DNA of 64,000 nt from Acetothermia bacterium UBA7521 (GCA_002479455.1 DLNB01000005.1:1-64000); one strand, 5' to 3'. Shown: positions 24,447 to 33,408, numbered from the stretch's first letter. A program made the numbers and translations. Notes: generated by a model from the letters alone, not told the origin.

Positions 24447-25226
24447 CTACAGGTCAAACTCGGCGACGAGGAACGTGTGATCCGACGGTTTCTCCGCCCG
24501 GCGTGCCTCGCGATCGATCCACGACCGCACCGACGTCTCGGCGAGGGGCTGCGTGGCCCAGATGTGATCCACCCGCCACCCCACGTTCCGATCGAGCGCC
24601 CCTGCCACGCGGTAATCCCAGAACGTGAACTGCCCCGGCTCGCCCGGGTGATGCTTGCGGAACACGTCCACGAACCCCCACGCCCGGACCCGCTCCAGGG
24701 CCGCGCGGGCCTCGGGGTGAAAGTCCACATGGTCTTTGAGCCGCTTCGGGTCGTGGACGTCGATCTCCTCCGGGGCCACGTTGAGGTCCCCGCACCAGAG
24801 GAGGGGCTTCTCGGGCGCGAAGTGGCGCGCGAAGTGGTCGCGCATCCGCGCGAGCCATTCCAGCTTGTACGCGAACATCGGAGAGTCCGCAGACTGACCT
24901 TGGGGGACGTAGGTGTTCACGATCGGGATTCCGGCGACCGTAGCCTGGATCATCCGTGGCTCGTCGGCCGGGCCGCCATCATCGAGCCCGTAGCAGACGT
25001 CCGTCGGCTCGGCGAGGCTTGCCAGGGCGACCCCGGCGTGCGCCTTCTGCCCGCGGAAGGTGACCTGATAGCCTCTCTCCCGAAAGAACTCGGTCGGGAA
25101 CTCGTGGTCCTGGACCTTCGTCTCCTGAAGGCAGAGAACGTCGGGCCTCTCCTGCGTGAGCCAGTCGGCGAGGACGGGGAGCCGGGAGCGCACCGAGTTG
25201 GCATTGAACGTCGCCACCTTGAACAT
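24447..25226 (-). CDS. xthA: Exodeoxyribonuclease III (AP endonuclease)
   Basis: 259 residues from the ATG at MFKVATFNANS; an ATG three codons earlier is also possible. The EEP-fold catalytic residues are visible in FNANSVRSRLP, LCLQETKVQD (Glu), CGDLNVAPEEID (Asp/Asn) and the C-terminal PSDHTFLVAEFDL (Asp-His). It cuts DNA at abasic sites and removes 3' blocking groups in base-excision repair. It starts about 30 nt after the nitrilase-GxxExxY gene on the same strand, so it is probably co-transcribed with it. Confidence 0.95.
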   Translation of the reverse strand: MFKVATFNANSVRSRLPVLADWLTQERPDVLCLQETKVQDHEFPTEFFRERGYQVTFRGQKAHAGVALASLAEPTDVCYGLDDGGPADEPRMIQATVAGIPIVNTYVPQGQSADSPMFAYKLEWLARMRDHFARHFAPEKPLLWCGDLNVAPEEIDVHDPKRLKDHVDFHPEARAALERVRAWGFVDVFRKHHPGEPGQFTFWDYRVAGALDRNVGWRVDHIWATQPLAETSVRSWIDREARRAEKPSDHTFLVAEFDL

Positions 25227-25256
25227 AAGCCCCATCCTACCTCACGTGGTACCCGC

Positions 25257-26516
25257 CTACCGCTGAGCTCGCCGAGGGCGCGGAGGTTCCGGAAACTCGT
25301 TCACTACACGGACGAGCCCTCCCTTCAGGGTCTCGGCGTGGAAGTTGATCAGGAGTCCGACCTTGCGCTGCGAGAGCTTGAGGTAGGAAAGGAGCTGAGC
25401 CTTGTGAACGGAGGTGAGGCGGTCCACCGCCTTGATCTCCACGATCACCTTCCCCTCCACAACGAGGTCGAGGCGGTACCCGCAATCCAGACGGACCTCG
25501 CGGTAGGTCACAGGCAGGCTCTTCTGTCGTTCCACGTTCAGACCCCGTTGAGCCAGCTCGAAGGCGAGACAGCTCTCGTAGGCGGATTCGAGGAGACCGG
25601 GCCCAAGTGCACGATGGACCTCAATCGCAGCTCCGATGATGCCCTCCGTGATCCGATCAAGGTCCTTCACCTCAGATTCCTCTGCGTCCTCTGCGCGCTC
25701 GGCGGTTGGCGCTCTTCTGGCGAATAGGGCTTCGTAGAATCCCGGGCGGCGGTCGGCGAACACGTCGTTGAGCCGGGTGAGGTGCTTATCCTGGGCACGA
25801 GCAGGGTCGATGTCGACGGCCCGCACGTCTTCCGCGCCCTGCGGAGCTTGCACGAGCACGTCGCCGTTCGGAGCTGCGACCTGGGAGAGGCCCGTGAAGC
25901 ACAGGGCCTCCCCGGTCCGGGCCTCGATCCCGATCCGGTTCGCGGTCACGGTGAACACGCGGTTTTCCATCGCCCGTACGCGCATCGTGAGCTGGGCGAG
26001 CCCCGGCATGACGAGGTTGGCGGGATGGGCGATCACTTCAGCTCCCTGAAGGGCGAGCGACCGCGCCGCCTCAGGGAAGAAGTGGTCGTAGCACACGAGC
26101 AGCCCCACTTTGGCCAGGCCGATGTCTGTGACAAGGAACGGCAGGTCCCCCGGGGTGAAGAGGTGTTTCTCCTCGTAGAAGAGGTGGACCTTGCGGTAGC
26201 GGGCAACGAGGCCCGACGGGCCGACGAGGACCGCCGAGTTGCAGACGCGGTTGTCAGCCTTCTCGGCGAGCCCGGCGACGATGTGGCAGTGCGATGCGCG
26301 GGCGAGGGCGATAAGGCGCGTGGTCGTGGGACCCTCCGGCACCGGCTCGGCGAGTTCGGCCAGTTCCCGAGCCGAGGCAAACTGATAGCCGGTGCTGAAC
26401 AGCTCCGGCAGCACCCATAGGTCTGCCTGCTGGCGGGACAGGAGGTCCCAGGCCGTGTCGAGATTGCGCTCGACCGCCCCGAACTCCGGTGCGAACTGCA
26501 CATACCCCACACGCAT
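25257..26516 (-). CDS. Nitrilase-family amidohydrolase fused in frame to a GxxExxY domain
   Basis: 419 residues. Residues 1-268 form a complete carbon-nitrogen hydrolase with the triad E38 (LPELF), K109 (YRKVHLF) and C142 (VCYDHFFPEA), ending at DVFADRRPGFYEAL, the normal C-terminus for this type. A linker 269-283 (RAPTAERAEDAEESE) is followed by a complete GxxExxY domain (284-419) with GLLESAY (307-313) and a PDDEXK-like core D350, E360, K362. The linker is encoded by the CGCAGAGG-type repeat that normally precedes free-standing GxxExxY genes, so the fusion looks like insertion of such an element into the 3' end of a nitrilase gene. A GTG at V283 could also start a separate GxxExxY protein. 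Expressed from a leaderless-type promoter. Confidence 0.85.
   Translation of the reverse strand: MRVGYVQFAPEFGAVERNLDTAWDLLSRQQADLWVLPELFSTGYQFASARELAELAEPVPEGPTTTRLIALARASHCHIVAGLAEKADNRVCNSAVLVGPSGLVARYRKVHLFYEEKHLFTPGDLPFLVTDIGLAKVGLLVCYDHFFPEAARSLALQGAEVIAHPANLVMPGLAQLTMRVRAMENRVFTVTANRIGIEARTGEALCFTGLSQVAAPNGDVLVQAPQGAEDVRAVDIDPARAQDKHLTRLNDVFADRRPGFYEALFARRAPTAERAEDAEESEVKDLDRITEGIIGAAIEVHRALGPGLLESAYESCLAFELAQRGLNVERQKSLPVTYREVRLDCGYRLDLVVEGKVIVEIKAVDRLTSVHKAQLLSYLKLSQRKVGLLINFHAETLKGGLVRVVNEFPEPPRPRRAQR
25671..25709. repeat. GxxExxY-type repeat at the fusion junction
   Basis: Minus strand reads CCAACCGCCGAGCG, then CGCAGAGGACGCAGAGG. This direct-repeat-rich block is the usual leader of GxxExxY genes and here encodes the linker between the nitrilase and GxxExxY domains. 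A related block stands alone at about 3.2 kb. Confidence 0.6.
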
Positions 26517-26523
26517 GACGGGA

Positions 26524-26551
26524 ACTGTAGCCACCCTCCTCCCGGCGTCAA
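26524..26551 (-). promoter_or_regulatory. Promoter ending 7 nt before the nitrilase ATG
   Basis: -35 TTGACG (26546-26551), 16-nt spacer, -10 TACAGT (26524-26529), then only 7 nt to the ATG. The transcript should be leaderless or nearly so. GGAGGAGG lies inside the spacer, upstream of the expected start of transcription. Confidence 0.6.
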
Positions 26552-26578
26552 GCAGACCAGAGCAATGCGGGGAGAGGG

Positions 26579-27691
26579 TTACGGCGACGGGATCTCGGGG
26601 AATCCCTTGAGGATGGACAAGCGATAATTCCCGCTCCCGCCCCGCCAGACCACGCGGATGAAGAACCGACACTCCCCGTCTAAGAAGCATTCGCCGAGAT
26701 CCGGACAATCCACACCCGCATAGCACGGGACATGCATCGTTGTGGCCGTTCCTGCCGACAGGCATTCGGCAAGCACGTCGCCACACGGGTCGTGAACGAG
26801 GTAGAGATCAACAACGAGGCCACCCGGGTCAAGCCAGACGATGAACGCATCGCCGTATGCAGCGCGGATTCTGTACCAATCCTGCCAATCACCTTCACCG
26901 AGTGTCCCCGTGTAGTGGCCGGCGGGGAGGAGGATCGCATCGTCTCCAGGGCCGAACGTGTCAGGAAGCTGTTCCCGCGGCATCGCGGCGATGTCCGCTC
27001 CTTCGGGAAGACATTCCGGTGGCCACACAGCAGAGGCACATCGAAAGTCGGGGCCCACAGCACAGGCCTCCGCCGGCAGTGGAGGCTGTGGCGGGGCGGG
27101 GCTGGACACCGGCAGCACAGATACGGAGGTGTAGACACAAAGAGCGGCGGCACATTCGACACCTCGTGCCTGTAGATCGACGATCTTCCTAGCGAGAAAC
27201 AGGGCGAACCCCTCTTGATCGCCGGTCCGATACGCATACTCGCTGGCATCATAGGCGCGGAAATAGGAGACCAGATCCGTCTGCTCGCTGGGAATCACCA
27301 AGCCCAGTAGCGCCTCTATGCCCAAGGGGGGCGCTATGGCCAGAGAGATCCTCGCGCTATCAGGGGGAAGGGTGAAGGACGCGCCTGCCTTGACTACAAC
27401 CGGGAGATCATCCCAGAAGTGGCGGCACGGAAACAGCATCATCGTCACTATGCCATCGGCGCGGAAGTAGAAGAGATAGAGATACCCGTCAAGGGGAGAC
27501 GTGACCGAGATCACCATCTGCTCATCTGCGTAGTAGGTTCTTGAGCAGCCCCCATTCACCGATAACTCCAGAGGCCGAGCGGCGAGGAGGGCTGCTCCCT
27601 GAAGCCGCTGCAGCGTGAGGTCGGATAACTGCGCGCTGCCTGCCACCGTAAAGAGAGACACAAGGATGACGCTTGCCGTTGTAGCATTCAT
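26579..27691 (-). CDS. Secreted DUF4384 protein, Cys-rich C-terminal half
   Basis: 370 residues. A signal peptide (1-20) is followed by a DUF4384-like beta-domain (about 40-175; YYADEQMVISVTSPLDGYLYLFYFRADG). A Pro-rich linker with SSPAPPQPPLP comes next, then a second domain (about 235-368) with several cysteines (CGDVLAECL, CYAGVDCPDLGECFLDGEC) resembling a PPC-like secreted beta-domain. DUF4384 proteins are exported and of unknown function. A paralogue of the DUF4384-PEGA protein at 31.7-33.0 kb; both flank the beta-helix gene. A promoter was found upstream. Confidence 0.75.
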   Translation of the reverse strand: MNATTASVILVSLFTVAGSAQLSDLTLQRLQGAALLAARPLELSVNGGCSRTYYADEQMVISVTSPLDGYLYLFYFRADGIVTMMLFPCRHFWDDLPVVVKAGASFTLPPDSARISLAIAPPLGIEALLGLVIPSEQTDLVSYFRAYDASEYAYRTGDQEGFALFLARKIVDLQARGVECAAALCVYTSVSVLPVSSPAPPQPPLPAEACAVGPDFRCASAVWPPECLPEGADIAAMPREQLPDTFGPGDDAILLPAGHYTGTLGEGDWQDWYRIRAAYGDAFIVWLDPGGLVVDLYLVHDPCGDVLAECLSAGTATTMHVPCYAGVDCPDLGECFLDGECRFFIRVVWRGGSGNYRLSILKGFPEIPSP

Positions 27692-27717
27692 CTCACCACC
27701 ATCCCCAGACTTTGCGC

Positions 27718-27746
27718 AGTGTAGCGAGGCCGGCTATCGGGATCAA
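27718..27746 (-). promoter_or_regulatory. Promoter of the DUF4384 gene
   Basis: -35 TTGATC (27741-27746), 17-nt spacer, -10 TACACT (27718-27723), 26 nt before the ATG. Confidence 0.55.
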
Positions 27747-28007
27747 ATGTCACGATCCGGTCTTCCAGGACGCCGCTCGCAGAGAGAGGGGACGCTGCCG
27801 GTCGGGCTTTCCACTCGATGACGGTGTGGGAATGCTGCTTGGCCTCAGCAACGTGAATGCGAGCTCCCGCGAACGTAGATCCACAAGCCCATCATCGGCG
27901 CCATGACCGGCCAAGCATTCGGGTGCGCATCGCAACGCGAGCCACGAATCCCCATTAACAGAACGGCGGATCCGTTTATAGTGGTCTCCGACAGGACATA
28001 GTGTCCC
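27747..28007. other. Intergenic stretch without a recognisable gene
   Basis: Between the divergent promoters of the DUF4384 and beta-helix genes, base composition is visibly less GC-rich than in neighbouring genes. Only short open frames without family features or ribosome sites are present. No RNA gene was recognised. Confidence 0.5.
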
Positions 28008-28036
28008 TTGACGCGGTTCAGATCCCGTTGTATACA
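28008..28036 (+). promoter_or_regulatory. Promoter of the beta-helix gene
   Basis: -35 TTGACG (28008-28013), 17-nt spacer, -10 TATACA (28031-28036), giving a leader of about 145 nt to the ATG. One of the best sigma-70-like matches in the window. The long leader shows no known riboswitch that could be recognised. Confidence 0.65.
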
Positions 28037-28189
28037 GAATCTATATAGTGTTGGCGGGGTCGCCACTACAGAGGGCGGATCTTTGCTGGGGGGTGGCATT
28101 CGGAGGCAGAGAAGGCGGTCAGTCAGCTGGGTGTTCGGGTTCCGGAAGTGGCAAGCCTCACAAGCACAGATGAGGGAGAGGAGGGTAGG

Positions 28190-31100
28190 ATGGCAGGAAC
28201 AGCGCGATTTGGATGCCTAGTGGCGGGACTGGCCTTGCTGGTCTCGATCGGCGGGCTGGCGGCGACGATCCACGTGCCGGGGGACCATGCGACAATCCAG
28301 GCGGCGATCAACGCGGCGAGCCCCGGAGACACGATCCAAGTAGCAGCGGGCACGTACACTGAGAACGTAACGGTGAACAAGACGGTCGGCCTCGTGGGCG
28401 CGGCAGGGGCCGTGCTGCAGGGCTCAGGTGGGAACGGTTTCTTGATCCAGGCTCCCAACATCTCGATCCAAGGGTTCGAGATTAAGGGTTACGCGATCGG
28501 CGTCCGGACCTACGGTGGACCAAGCAACTTCGATACCCTGGAACTGCGTGACCTGGTAATCACGGGCAACACGATCGGCATGCAGGTCAACCGTGATGGG
28601 TTCAGCACGTTGACGGTTGATGGTTGCCAGATCACAGGCAACACGCAGGAAGGGATGAGCGTCATTGATCACCTTCTCGGAGCCTTGCAGATCGGCAACT
28701 TCATCATCAAGGACAGCAACGTTTCGAACAACGGACGGCACGGGATGATGCTTGTCCGCACGAAGATCGACACACTGTCAATCGAGAACTCAAGCTTTGA
28801 CGGTGCCACTACGAGCGGTTACTCGGGGATCTCGTTTGTCTCCTCTCCTTCGCAAGTGGGCACGTTCACCATGTCGGGCGGGAGTCTGTCGGGGAACAAG
28901 GGTTCGGGCCTCTCTATTGTGCAAGTTGCACATCTGATCGGAGCCATTGTTCTCGATGGTGTCGCATTGCAGGGCAATAGCCAGAACGGGATCATCCTAG
29001 GCGGGGGAGCGACTGCTGGGTCACTGGCAATTCTGAATTCCTTTTTCAGCGATAACGCCTGGGAGGAAGTGGACATCAGCGGAGGGTGGTTCGGCTCCTT
29101 CGCCGTGACCGGTGCCACCACGATCCAGGGCAACTCGTTCGTTCGATCGGGTGGCACATGGGTTGCGATCTATATTGGCAACCTCGCTAGCTTCGGGGCC
29201 GTTCCGCGGATCAACGGGAACAACATCATTGGGTACGGCATCGCGCACTACGCCGGCGCCTTCCTTATAGACTTTTCCGGCAACTGGTGGGGCACTGCAG
29301 CAGGGAGGGTCCTGGGCGGGAACTCCGCCTATAGCCCGTGGCTTGCCAACAATATCAATGAGCCGAACTGGACGTTCGTTGTGGACGACGTTGGCACCCA
29401 GCCTCCTGAGAGCTGGCTCCAGGCGGCCCTCAACCAGGCACGCAACTGGGACACAGTGCTTGTGAAGGCTGGCGAGTACGTGACCCAAGGCGTCGTTGGC
29501 GTTAGCGTACAGATCATCGGCGAGCCGGGAGCGGTGGTGAAGTCGCCCGGTTCTCAGACGTACACCATCGCTGAGTCCAGCGCTGTGTTCGATCCGGTCA
29601 TCTTCGCCTACGGCGGCACGATGGCGGGCACTCACGTCTCCGGACCGGAGATCAGCTTCACGGACGTGCTGTTCCTTGCGGTGGGCGGTCAGAACGTGGT
29701 TCCGCCGGGCGGAGCACGGTTGGTGGGCATCCTGTACCGCAACGTACATGGCACGATCCAAGGGAACACTATACAGAACATGATGCCGGGCGGAATCGGC
29801 GCTGGCGCGCAGACCTTCGGGATCCTGGTCTACGGCGACTCGGTTGTTGACATCATCGGCAACGTGATTTCGGACTACAGCCGCGGCGGCATCGGAGTTG
29901 TAGGTGACGTCGTCGGATGGGCAAGAGGTCCCGCTCTTGATCCAGTGGCCAACATCGTGGGGAACGTCGTGACGGGAAATGGCCTGGAAGCCGCGACTGG
30001 CTGGTGGGCGGAGAACGGCATCCAGATCGGCTACGACGCCACGGGTCAGATCGTCGGGAACGTCGTCTCGAACCATTGGGTGAACAACCCGAGCTGGACT
30101 TCCACCGGCATTCTCGTCGTCGGGAGCGACGATGTGGATGTCCTCGGCAACCTGGTCTTCGACAACCAAACGGGAATCGCTGTCATGGGTCTCGGAGGTT
30201 GGGGCGGTGGTCCAGCGATCAACAATACCATAGAGGGCAACACGGTATCGGACAACTCGTGGGGCATAAGCCTGCAATACGATGCGCTCTCTACCGCCAT
30301 TGAGCGGAACGTCTTGACAGGGAACTACGTGGCTGTCAGCGGCTACGGGTACGGTTCGTCGTCCGTGCCCGCCGGGGCCGTTATCCGCTTCAACAGCATT
30401 GCTGGGAACAGCTACGGTGTAGTTAACTATGATCCTCTGACGATGGACGCGTCCCTGAACTGGTGGGGCTCGACGGAAGGTCCGACGGCTGCGACGAACA
30501 CCGGAGGGGATGGCGACGCGATCTACGGCGACGTGATCTACAGCCCGTGGCTGGGTACGGACCCGGATGGGGATCCGGCTCAGCCGGGTGTGCAGATCAC
30601 GGGGCCGATGCTGATCATCGTTGCCCCGGTGGGACCTGAGCCGACGGGTGGCTACCTGAACACGGCCATCGCCGGCGCCAACACGCTCCCGTTTGCGGAC
30701 ACCATCCAAGTTCGGCACGGTACTTACGATGCCTCGACCCCCATCACCGGACCGGTCTCCATCGTCAGCCAGCCTGGCTCAGCATCGAACACGTTCCTCA
30801 CCGGGGACATGACCCTCGGTGCGGCGGGGATCCTCATCGGCCGGATGGGCCAAGGGTTTACGATCCACGGAAACATCGAGGTCTCAGCCGGAATGGATGC
30901 TTCGACGATCCGCATCAACTGGAACAACCTCCTCGGCACGGTCACCAACAGCGGCCTGGGCACGCTCGACGCCACCTATAACTGGTGGGGAGGATCTCAT
31001 CCGAGTTCGAGAACGTTCGGAAGCGTGAACTACTACCCGTACCTCCCGGCGGAAGTGGACGACGTGCTGGCGTTCATGGCCGCTCAAGGGCTGGATGCAG

Positions 31101-31663
31101 ATTCAGCCATCTTCTTGATGGCGCGGGGCGGGCTGCTCTCGGAGGGCTTCCTGATCCTCGATCTCATGAACCGGTTCGGTCTTAGCCTGGGGGATATCGA
31201 GGCTCTCCTCAACGAGTTCGGGTTCCTAGGGATCTCCCATGCGCTGAACTTCGCCACGGACTACGACGACTTCGTGCGACTGATCCTCGGGTACGGGGCA
31301 GCTCCGGCCGGTGGAGCGGGGATGTTCGTGGACCTCGGTGTGGCGGGTGGCGCGGGATCGTTCCAGGGTCAGACTGTAGATGCGATCTACGAGGTCGGGC
31401 AGTCGATCCTCGTTTCGTTCGAGCTGCTGGACTTCCAGGGGAACCCGATTCTCGGGATCGGGGCTTGGGTAACGCTGATCCAGCTGCACGAGGATGGACG
31501 CCAGACGATCTGGTACTGGAACGCTACCCACTACAACCCGGAGACCGGCCTGCAGGAGATCTCGATCCCCACCGCAGGACTCCCGGCGGGCTACTACAAC
31601 CTGGTCATTGGCTTCAGGGACGGGACCCAGGAACAGATCCTGATTCAGATCGTCGTCGAGTAG
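28190..31663 (+). CDS. Large secreted right-handed beta-helix protein
   Basis: 1157 residues from an ATG with GGAGAGGAGGG upstream. A signal peptide (1-24) is followed by IHVPGDHATIQAAINAASPG, the usual entry into NosD/pectate-lyase-like beta-helices. Coils repeat over most of the length, with many GNTI, GNxV and SGNxx turns. The motif NWWG recurs three times (GNWWGTAAG, LNWWGSTEG, YNWWGGSHP), each followed by a new ATIQAA-like block, which suggests three serial helix modules. The C-terminal 180 residues leave the helix (helical, then a beta-sandwich ending ILIQIVVE). No anchor or sorting motif was seen. A glycan-binding/lyase or adhesin role is possible; no catalytic set can be named. Followed by a strong terminator. 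Confidence 0.88.
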   Translation: MAGTARFGCLVAGLALLVSIGGLAATIHVPGDHATIQAAINAASPGDTIQVAAGTYTENVTVNKTVGLVGAAGAVLQGSGGNGFLIQAPNISIQGFEIKGYAIGVRTYGGPSNFDTLELRDLVITGNTIGMQVNRDGFSTLTVDGCQITGNTQEGMSVIDHLLGALQIGNFIIKDSNVSNNGRHGMMLVRTKIDTLSIENSSFDGATTSGYSGISFVSSPSQVGTFTMSGGSLSGNKGSGLSIVQVAHLIGAIVLDGVALQGNSQNGIILGGGATAGSLAILNSFFSDNAWEEVDISGGWFGSFAVTGATTIQGNSFVRSGGTWVAIYIGNLASFGAVPRINGNNIIGYGIAHYAGAFLIDFSGNWWGTAAGRVLGGNSAYSPWLANNINEPNWTFVVDDVGTQPPESWLQAALNQARNWDTVLVKAGEYVTQGVVGVSVQIIGEPGAVVKSPGSQTYTIAESSAVFDPVIFAYGGTMAGTHVSGPEISFTDVLFLAVGGQNVVPPGGARLVGILYRNVHGTIQGNTIQNMMPGGIGAGAQTFGILVYGDSVVDIIGNVISDYSRGGIGVVGDVVGWARGPALDPVANIVGNVVTGNGLEAATGWWAENGIQIGYDATGQIVGNVVSNHWVNNPSWTSTGILVVGSDDVDVLGNLVFDNQTGIAVMGLGGWGGGPAINNTIEGNTVSDNSWGISLQYDALSTAIERNVLTGNYVAVSGYGYGSSSVPAGAVIRFNSIAGNSYGVVNYDPLTMDASLNWWGSTEGPTAATNTGGDGDAIYGDVIYSPWLGTDPDGDPAQPGVQITGPMLIIVAPVGPEPTGGYLNTAIAGANTLPFADTIQVRHGTYDASTPITGPVSIVSQPGSASNTFLTGDMTLGAAGILIGRMGQGFTIHGNIEVSAGMDASTIRINWNNLLGTVTNSGLGTLDATYNWWGGSHPSSRTFGSVNYYPYLPAEVDDVLAFMAAQGLDADSAIFLMARGGLLSEGFLILDLMNRFGLSLGDIEALLNEFGFLGISHALNFATDYDDFVRLILGYGAAPAGGAGMFVDLGVAGGAGSFQGQTVDAIYEVGQSILVSFELLDFQGNPILGIGAWVTLIQLHEDGRQTIWYWNATHYNPETGLQEISIPTAGLPAGYYNLVIGFRDGTQEQILIQIVVE

Positions 31664-31688
31664 GTCGCCACTCCCTTCTCATAACGAC

Positions 31689-31725
31689 GCCGGGGCGCCC
31701 CAGCGGCGCCCCGGCTTCTTCCCCC
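31689..31725. terminator. Strong intrinsic terminator after the beta-helix gene
   Basis: Perfect 11-bp GC stem GCCGGGGCGCC / GGCGCCCCGGC with a 5-nt loop, followed by TTCTTCCCCC. It lies between convergent genes and could serve both strands. Confidence 0.75.
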
Positions 31726-31748
31726 TAACTAAGCGGGACCGGAGGATG

Positions 31749-32984
31749 CTACGGTGTGATCGTGAACCCGAGGACGAGGTTCCGCCGGGAGTTCCAGAGG
31801 AAGTAGGCTCTCCACCCTGACCCGCTCACACCCAGACCGACCCCCCACGTGATCCGCACCTCGGTTCGTGTCTCCGGTTCAATGACCACCTGGGGAGCGA
31901 GCGTTCCGGAGGGCAACCACGGCGGGACCCACGCCATCTCCTGGGCCGAGAGCCCGAGGAGGAGCACCGCGCCAACCCGACCGAGGGATAACCAACCGAC
32001 GAGGTACCCTTCCACCTCCGGCCCCCAGGCGAACCAACCGCCGGGTCCCGGCTCGTTCAGATTCGGTATCGGGGGAGAGGGGCGAAGCGATACGCCGAAC
32101 CCCAACCCCTCGATCCAGAGGTCTGCGGCGATGGAAAGGGAGGTCAGACCTGCGGCCAACCCGATCCCGGGCGCGGGGAGATCTCCCTCCGCGATCCACG
32201 TGGGAGGGGCGACGGGCGGCCACAGGGCGGGCCGCGCTGGGGAGAGGGCCACGGCCAGGGTGACCTCTTCCCCATCCACCACGGTCAGGTCAATGGATTT
32301 GGTCTCGTAGCCGCTTTGTTCGATCCGGACTCGGATCCGTCCCGGGGCGACCACGGTGGACACGGGTGATGTACCGATGTAGGTCCCTCCTACCCACACC
32401 GCGGCCCCGCGCGGGCTCGTGGTCACGCCGAGGGTCGCCCGGGGGCGGTGGACACGGAACCTCGTCCAGGCCGTGCCCCATCTCCCGACGAGCAACGTCT
32501 GCAGCTGAGCCGCAAATCGGGCGGGGTCGGCGAAGAGGAGGAACGCATCCCCCTCGAACGCCTTCGCCTCGTAGAACGAGAGCGGCGCCTCGGTCGCCAC
32601 GAGCTGGAGGTACTCGAATCCCTCGGGCTCGGTCACGCGCAGGGTCCAGCCAGGGGTGGGGAGGGTGTGCTTGCCGGCCGGGAAGCGCGGGTCCTGGACG
32701 TATCGATTCGGGACGAGGAGCTTGACCTTGCCGTCCGACGTCAGGTTGTAGAGGTACACGTAGGCGTCGCGGTTCAGGGCAAAGGTGAGCTTGAGGGCAT
32801 CACCCGGGGCATACGTCGCTTTGTCCGTGGTGAGAGAGACGACGATCCCCGGCTCGACCGGTACGGGGATGATCCCCTGGGGAACGACGGGGATCTCTCC
32901 TTGCCCCATGGCGACGACACCCATCACCACGACGAACCCGAGACACCACCTGAGCAGACCGCTACGCAGCAAACGACGAACCAT
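31749..32984 (-). CDS. Secreted DUF4384-PEGA protein
   Basis: 411 residues. A signal peptide (1-28) is followed by a DUF4384 domain (about 45-170; ATYAPGDALKLTFALNRDAYV). A PEGA domain comes next (about 185-250; TTSPRGAAVWVGGTYIGTSP, with EQSGYETKSIDL), then a C-terminal region (about 265-411) of alternating beta strands ending WNSRRNLVLGFTITP, which looks like outer-membrane beta-barrel strands with a terminal hydrophobic residue pattern. A surface or outer-membrane tethered protein is inferred. Convergent with the beta-helix gene. Related in its N-terminal domain to the protein at 26.6-27.7 kb. Confidence 0.8.
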   Translation of the reverse strand: MVRRLLRSGLLRWCLGFVVVMGVVAMGQGEIPVVPQGIIPVPVEPGIVVSLTTDKATYAPGDALKLTFALNRDAYVYLYNLTSDGKVKLLVPNRYVQDPRFPAGKHTLPTPGWTLRVTEPEGFEYLQLVATEAPLSFYEAKAFEGDAFLLFADPARFAAQLQTLLVGRWGTAWTRFRVHRPRATLGVTTSPRGAAVWVGGTYIGTSPVSTVVAPGRIRVRIEQSGYETKSIDLTVVDGEEVTLAVALSPARPALWPPVAPPTWIAEGDLPAPGIGLAAGLTSLSIAADLWIEGLGFGVSLRPSPPIPNLNEPGPGGWFAWGPEVEGYLVGWLSLGRVGAVLLLGLSAQEMAWVPPWLPSGTLAPQVVIEPETRTEVRITWGVGLGVSGSGWRAYFLWNSRRNLVLGFTITP

Positions 32985-33039
32985 GGCTAAGCACCTCCAG
33001 CCGTATCTACACCGGGCCCCGAGCCCGGGTTCGGTTGGA

Positions 33040-33408
33040 TCAGGTCTCGGATGAGCCCGATGCCAACGCCTTGCGCAGAGCGCGCAGGGGAAGAAGGGCG
33101 CACGTGAGGCGGGTCCGCACCACCCCTCCCAGGGCGGAGAGGAGCTCCTCGTCGGCTACCCGCGCCGCTTCCAGCACGGGCTTCCCCTGAACGAGCTCGG
33201 TCAACAACGAGGCAGAGGCCAAGGAGATCGCGCACCCCTCTCCCTCGAACCGGATATCTTGGATGGTCTGATCCTTGATCCCGAGCTCAATCCGCACGAC
33301 ATCGCCGCACAGGGGGTTCGCCTCGACGGCCGCGGCGTCGGGATGGGGGAGCCGTCCCTTGTTGCGGGGGCGGCGCCAGTGGTCGAGGATGATCTCTTCG
33401 TAGCTCAT
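33040..33408 (-). CDS. sufU: SufU-like Fe-S scaffold / sulfur transfer protein (short form)
   Basis: 122 residues. The three cysteines and the aspartate of the NifU-N/SufU fold are C34 and D36 (NPLCGD), C59 (GEGCAIS) and C103 (RLTCALLPLRAL). The last motif, lacking the IscU histidine before Cys, is SufU-like. The C59-C103 spacing of 44 matches IscU rather than the longer spacing of Firmicute SufU, so the typical 18-21 residue SufU insert is missing. It accepts sulfur from SufS. The start overlaps the sufS stop (ATGA). Last gene of sufC-B-S-U. Confidence 0.9.
   Translation of the reverse strand: MSYEEIILDHWRRPRNKGRLPHPDAAAVEANPLCGDVVRIELGIKDQTIQDIRFEGEGCAISLASASLLTELVQGKPVLEAARVADEELLSALGGVVRTRLTCALLPLRALRKALASGSSET

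Noticed and set aside
25257..25680. GxxExxY as a separate gene from a GTG near 25668
   Set aside because: Possible, but the frame is open from the nitrilase ATG and no good ribosome site precedes the GTG, so the fusion is the simpler reading; the alternative is noted in the feature.
24447..26516. Nitrilase-GxxExxY-exonuclease III as a defence island
   Set aside because: Exonuclease III is a normal repair enzyme and no other defence gene is near; the arrangement is better explained by insertion of a repeat-led GxxExxY unit.
29021..30718. 565-codon minus-strand frame inside the beta-helix gene
   Set aside because: Fully antisense to the coherent beta-helix protein and without ribosome site or family features.
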